8,422 nt of DNA, taken from the NCBI GenBank assembly GCA_964547415.1, contig CAZJNX010000199.1, positions 1 through 8,422 of the forward strand, read 5' to 3'. The translations under genes and the position numbers were made by a program. Under the pieces are notes generated by a model. The model saw only the letters and a program-made list of their open reading frames with translations. It did no database searches and had not been told where the DNA came from. How positions within the stretch are numbered: position 1 is the first letter of the stretch; every line of letters begins with the position of its first letter. Below, one piece after another: positions 6,777 to 8,422 of the stretch. Source of the stretch: CAZJNX01 sp964547415 (GTDB taxonomy: Bacteria; Pseudomonadota; Alphaproteobacteria; Rhizobiales; Amorphaceae).

Positions 6777-7174
6777 CGACCGCAAGCATTGTCGGCGAAG
6801 TCCTGAAGACGGACGAAGATCAGCGGCTGGCGTTTGGGTGGGCGAGCGTCATCAGCCGCGGCGGGCGCCCCGTGGTGGACTTGCAGGGCGACATTATCGA
6901 GGCCGAACAGCTTGAGCGGGCGGCGGCGAAGTTCATGCTTTCGGCCCGCGCCGGCCGGGTGATGCACAAGGGCGCGGCTGTCGCGACCGTAATTCATAGC
7001 TTCCCGCTCACGGCAGGCATCGCCAAGGCTTTCGGCCTTCAGTCGGACGTCGAGGGTTGGATGGTTGCCCTTCGCGTCCACGACGACGACTTGTGGACGC
7101 GGGTGCGGGCCGGCGAGTTTCCGGCCTTCTCTATCGGTGGACGGGGCCGCCGTGTCCCGCTTGTGGAGGCATGA
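6773..7174 (+). CDS. XkdF-like phage prohead protease, short N-terminal-type form (133 aa)
   Basis: The product matches the putative phage serine protease family named after PBSX XkdF. 'RLAFGWASV' is at residues 18-26, 'VDLQGDIIE' at 35-43, 'VMHKG' at 63-67 and 'VIHSF' at 73-77. A long conserved stretch at 94-127 begins 'EGWMVALRVHDDDLW' and ends 'FPAFSIGGRGRR'. His65 and the 'IHSF' Ser76 are candidates for catalytic residues by comparison with the family pattern; this is inference. Such proteases process scaffold or capsid protein inside the prohead. The protein stops soon after the 'FSIGGRG' motif, whereas full-length XkdF proteins continue into a segment of the type 'DEISLVDRPAN', which here is encoded by the next ORF. 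It starts at an ATGA overlap with the previous gene. No capsid gene follows. Confidence 0.82.
   Translation: MTTASIVGEVLKTDEDQRLAFGWASVISRGGRPVVDLQGDIIEAEQLERAAAKFMLSARAGRVMHKGAAVATVIHSFPLTAGIAKAFGLQSDVEGWMVALRVHDDDLWTRVRAGEFPAFSIGGRGRRVPLVEA
7163..7169 (+). promoter_or_regulatory. Ribosome binding site GTGGAGG that decides the start at 7177
   Basis: GTGGAGG ends one base before the ATG at 7171 and seven bases before the ATG at 7177. The spacing favours 7177 as the start of the next gene, although 7171 would give the ATGA overlap used elsewhere in this operon. Confidence 0.6.
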
Positions 7175-7176
7175 CA

Positions 7177-7578
7177 ATGGCCACGAAGCTTGAAGACCTC
7201 GAAATCGACGAAATCTCCCTCGTGGACCGGCCCGCGAACCCGGAAGCGAAGGTCCGGCTCATGAAGATGGCCGGCGGCGGACACCCCGAGGAAGTAACGA
7301 AGGCCGCGGCCGACTTCACCGAGTCCGTGCAAATGGCGATGGGCGGCGGCAAGACCGAAGATGAGGCGGTAAAGATGATGAAAAACATCTTCCCGTTCGG
7401 TCATGCCTCGTGGAAGACCGTTGGCGCGCCTTCGGTGGTGCGGAAGCAGACCATGCCGCGGCGCGAGTGGGAAGACCTTGTCGAGGCGAAGCGGGCGGGC
7501 CTCGGCACCAGCGACCGGGCCGCTGCCGAGGCGGCGGTGCGCCGGGGCTTCCCGGGCGTGGAGCCGGCCGACGACTGA
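7177..7578 (+). CDS. Phage protein beginning with XkdF C-terminal-type segment (133 aa)
   Basis: The first 31 residues ('LEDLEIDEISLVDRPANP' followed by 'AKVRLMKMA') are the sort of sequence found at the C-terminal end of the protease domain in XkdF and related prohead proteases ('ISLVD.PAN'). The preceding ORF lacks exactly this part. Residues 37-133 are different: 'FTESVQMAMGGGKTEDEAVKMM', a 'FPFGHASWKTVG' stretch and a charged end 'VEAKRAGLGTSDRAAAEAAVRR'; I recognise no domain there. The start at 7177 is preferred by ribosome binding site spacing; 7171 would add two residues. It is the last gene of the operon. It may be the second half of a split protease, or a separate partner that docks on it. 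Confidence 0.78.
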   Translation: MATKLEDLEIDEISLVDRPANPEAKVRLMKMAGGGHPEEVTKAAADFTESVQMAMGGGKTEDEAVKMMKNIFPFGHASWKTVGAPSVVRKQTMPRREWEDLVEAKRAGLGTSDRAAAEAAVRRGFPGVEPADD

Positions 7579-7586
7579 CCGAATCG

Positions 7587-7611
7587 GCCCGGGGTTCCTC
7601 CTGCCCCGGGC
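7587..7611 (+). terminator. GC-rich hairpin after the phage operon, possible terminator without U-tract
   Basis: Eight perfect base pairs (GCCCGGGG at 7587-7594 with CCCCGGGC at 7604-7611) enclose a nine-base loop. It begins nine bases after the stop codon of the last operon gene. No run of T follows, so intrinsic termination is doubtful; it could equally protect the mRNA 3' end or be the first member of the hairpin series that follows. Confidence 0.45.
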
Positions 7612-7636
7612 TGGTGCGCGGGACTGCGCGCGCGCG

Positions 7637-8259
7637 GCGGGGCGGCGGCGGTGCTGCCGCCCCGCACCTAACGGGGGTGCGCGTTTCCCGCACCCCCCAC
7701 CGGCTGCGCCGCCGAAATCCGGCGGCGGTCGCTGGAGGACCTGTTTCCGCCCCGGACCGCCCGAGGGCATCCTCCTCACCGATCGCGGCCCCGGGTCGGC
7801 ACGCCCTCAAAGGTCGCGTTTCGTGACGTTAGGACCCCTGCCGCCTTGCAGTGCGCCTCCACGCTGACCACCGCCGAAATCCGGCGGACCATAAGAGGCG
7901 CCGCGCAAGCAGTTCCACGCGCACCGGCCCCGGTTCGTGGAGGGGCGGGACTTTTATGAGGGAAAAGCGTCCGAAATCCGGACGCGTTTCCCGGGCCTCG
8001 TTGGCGGTCGCAGCCGGCATCGGCTCGTCGAGGGGCGGGACTTCTTTGAGACAAACGCCGCCGAAATTCGTCGGCGTTTCCTGGGCCTCGTTGGCGGTCG
8101 CAGCCGGCATCGGCTCGTCGAGGGGCGTGATCATTATCTCGTGACCGCAGCGCAAAAGGGCGAATTTCGTCCTTTTGGGCTCGACGTCCCAATCGGCGAA
8201 TTTCGCCGATTGGCTCCCGACGAATTTCGTCGGGAGTCGCTCGACGGCATTTCCCGCCG
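7637..8259. repeat. Array of about ten hairpins with variable stems and conserved short loops
   Basis: No gene is supported in 7579-8361. It holds consecutive inverted repeats. Two GC-rich ones come first: arm GCGGGGCGGC at 7637-7646 with 7656-7665, and GGGGGTGCG at 7673-7681 with 7689-7697. Seven share a CG-closed five-base loop. In order, by first arm: CGCCGCCG (7707-7714, loop AAATC, partner 7720-7727); CCGCCG (7871-7876, AAATC, 7882-7887); GCGTCCG (7967-7973, AAATC, 7979-7985); AAACGCCG plus inner CG (8053-8063, AAATT, to 8079, one mismatch); CAAAAGGGCG (8153-8162, AATTT, to 8177, one wobble); CCAATCGGCG (8189-8198, AATTT, 8204-8213); CTCCCGACG (8214-8222, AATTT, 8228-8236). A weaker one is at 8245-8259. 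Stems differ but stay complementary. I do not recognise the family; a structured RNA, protein-binding DNA palindromes, or repeat-derived sequence are all possible. Confidence 0.8.
7936..8127 (+). repeat. 90-bp-period tandem repeat within the hairpin array
   Basis: Bases 7986-8037 match 8076-8127 at 51 of 52 positions, offset 90. A third, partial unit at 7936-7960 matches 8026-8050 at 22 of 25 positions with the same offset. Each unit contains a small hairpin (AGCCG at 8012-8016 with CGGCT at 8021-8025, repeated at 8102-8115) and one of the CG-loop hairpins. The spacer is nearly invariant while the CG-loop hairpin stem differs completely between units. Confidence 0.85.
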
Positions 8260-8361
8260 CGAACGCCCGGGGCGGTGTTACCCCATCGCCACCCCGCCCC
8301 TCGCGGCCCTTCCGGGTAACGGCCCATTGTCTCTCTAAACCCCCGGATTTGCTGGATTTTT

Positions 8362-8422
8362 TGGCGACCCCGGCAGGACTCGAACCTGCGACACCCGGTT
8401 TAGGAAACCGGTGCTCTATCCG
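8362..8422 (-). tRNA. tRNA-Arg (anticodon CCU), 5' part beyond window edge
   Basis: On the minus strand the sequence ends in CCA (8362-8364), preceded by discriminator G. The acceptor 3' strand CGGGGTC, a T arm with the loop TTCGAGT between GCAGG and CCTGC, and a five-base variable region are all present. The anticodon stem pairs CCGGT with ACCGG around the loop TTCCTAA, so the anticodon is CCT. Part of the D arm (GATAGAGC) is visible before the window ends; the 5' acceptor strand is missing. Its 3' half is duplicated at 3823-3860, so it appears to be the integration target, with its 3' end now supplied by the element. Arginyl-tRNAs with A or G as discriminator are both known, so the G is compatible with function. 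Confidence 0.88.
8366..8403. repeat. Right 38-bp direct repeat (att core within tRNA-Arg)
   Basis: This is identical to 3823-3860. It lies inside the intact side of the tRNA gene and ends in the anticodon loop, where the two copies diverge (G at 8404 against C at 3861). Crossover would therefore have occurred between the anticodon loop and the acceptor end. Confidence 0.85.

Larger units (their letters stand above)
3823..8403. mobile_element. Integrated phage-derived element (~4.54 kb) in tRNA-Arg(CCU), carrying packaging and protease genes only
   Basis: Two identical 38-bp copies of a tRNA-Arg 3' half enclose 4.54 kb with six co-directional phage-type genes and a structured non-coding right end. 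The tRNA is whole on its 3' side at the right repeat, as expected when an element supplies a replacement 3' end and displaces the original one to the other side. The left gene cluster starts about 90 bases inside the repeat. No integrase, excisionase, repressor, replication, portal, capsid, tail or lysis gene is seen inside. Two readings are possible: a prophage reduced by deletion, or a satellite that relies on a helper phage for integrase and virion. The repeat and gene content are seen directly; mobility is inferred. Confidence 0.75.

Noticed and set aside
7867..8240. CRISPR array
   Set aside because: Only about three units exist, the conserved part is about 52 bases and the variable part is a palindrome, not a spacer of fixed length; no cas gene is near.
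7707..8240. Integron attC sites
   Set aside because: Hairpins of similar size are present, but attC core-site sequences, cassette ORFs between them and an integron integrase are all absent.
8269..8320. Inverted repeats near the right end (GGGGCG with CGCCCC; GTTACCC with GGGTAAC)
   Set aside because: They could be recombinase arm sites or a terminator, but loops are long or bulged and there is no matching set at the left end, so I do not call them.
7776..8327. Minus-strand ORFs with repeated peptides across the hairpin array
   Set aside because: The repeats come from the 90-bp DNA repeat and palindromes, which keep several frames open on both strands. No ribosome binding site or domain supports translation.

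Overview
The window is very GC-rich. Its gene content (a pseudoazurin, a family 5 solute-binding protein with a twin-arginine leader, and prophage genes of rhizobial type) suggests an alphaproteobacterium of the order Rhizobiales, possibly a Methylobacterium relative. That placement is an inference from style and content; no species-specific marker is present.

Region 1 (1-3222) looks like ordinary chromosome. It holds the C-terminal part of an NADPH:quinone oxidoreductase-type dehydrogenase (1-486) and a 415-bp intergenic stretch with an AT-rich patch. A secreted type I copper protein of the pseudoazurin family (902-1369) and a twin-arginine-exported solute-binding protein of the peptide/nickel class (1448-2995) follow. 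A 64-codon ORF with a good ribosome binding site (3028-3222) closes the region. No ABC permease or ATPase follows the binding protein here.

Region 2 (3453-3770, minus strand) is a small XRE-family DNA-binding regulator. Its start lies about 50 bp from the left att-like repeat.

Region 3 (3823-8403) is the interesting part: an inserted element of about 4.54 kb. It is bounded by a perfect 38-bp direct repeat that is the 3' half of a tRNA-Arg(CCU) gene. The intact tRNA copy is at the right edge on the minus strand, running out of the window; the left copy is a displaced or decayed tRNA end. Inside are six tightly packed plus-strand genes: a probable small-terminase-like protein, a terminase large subunit, two uncharacterised proteins (one largely coiled coil), an XkdF-type prohead protease fragment, and a protein that begins like the missing C-terminal segment of XkdF. 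Three ATGA stop/start overlaps and two very short gaps imply one translationally coupled operon. No integrase, portal, capsid, tail or lysis gene lies between the repeats. The element is therefore either a heavily deleted prophage or a packaging-only, satellite-like element that would depend on a helper.

Region 4 (7579-8361) is the non-genic right end of the element. It carries a run of consecutive hairpins. Seven of them share a CG-closed five-base loop (AAATC, AAATT or AATTT) but have different stems that remain self-complementary, and part of the run is organised as a 90-bp tandem repeat. This array is the best candidate in the window for something undescribed.
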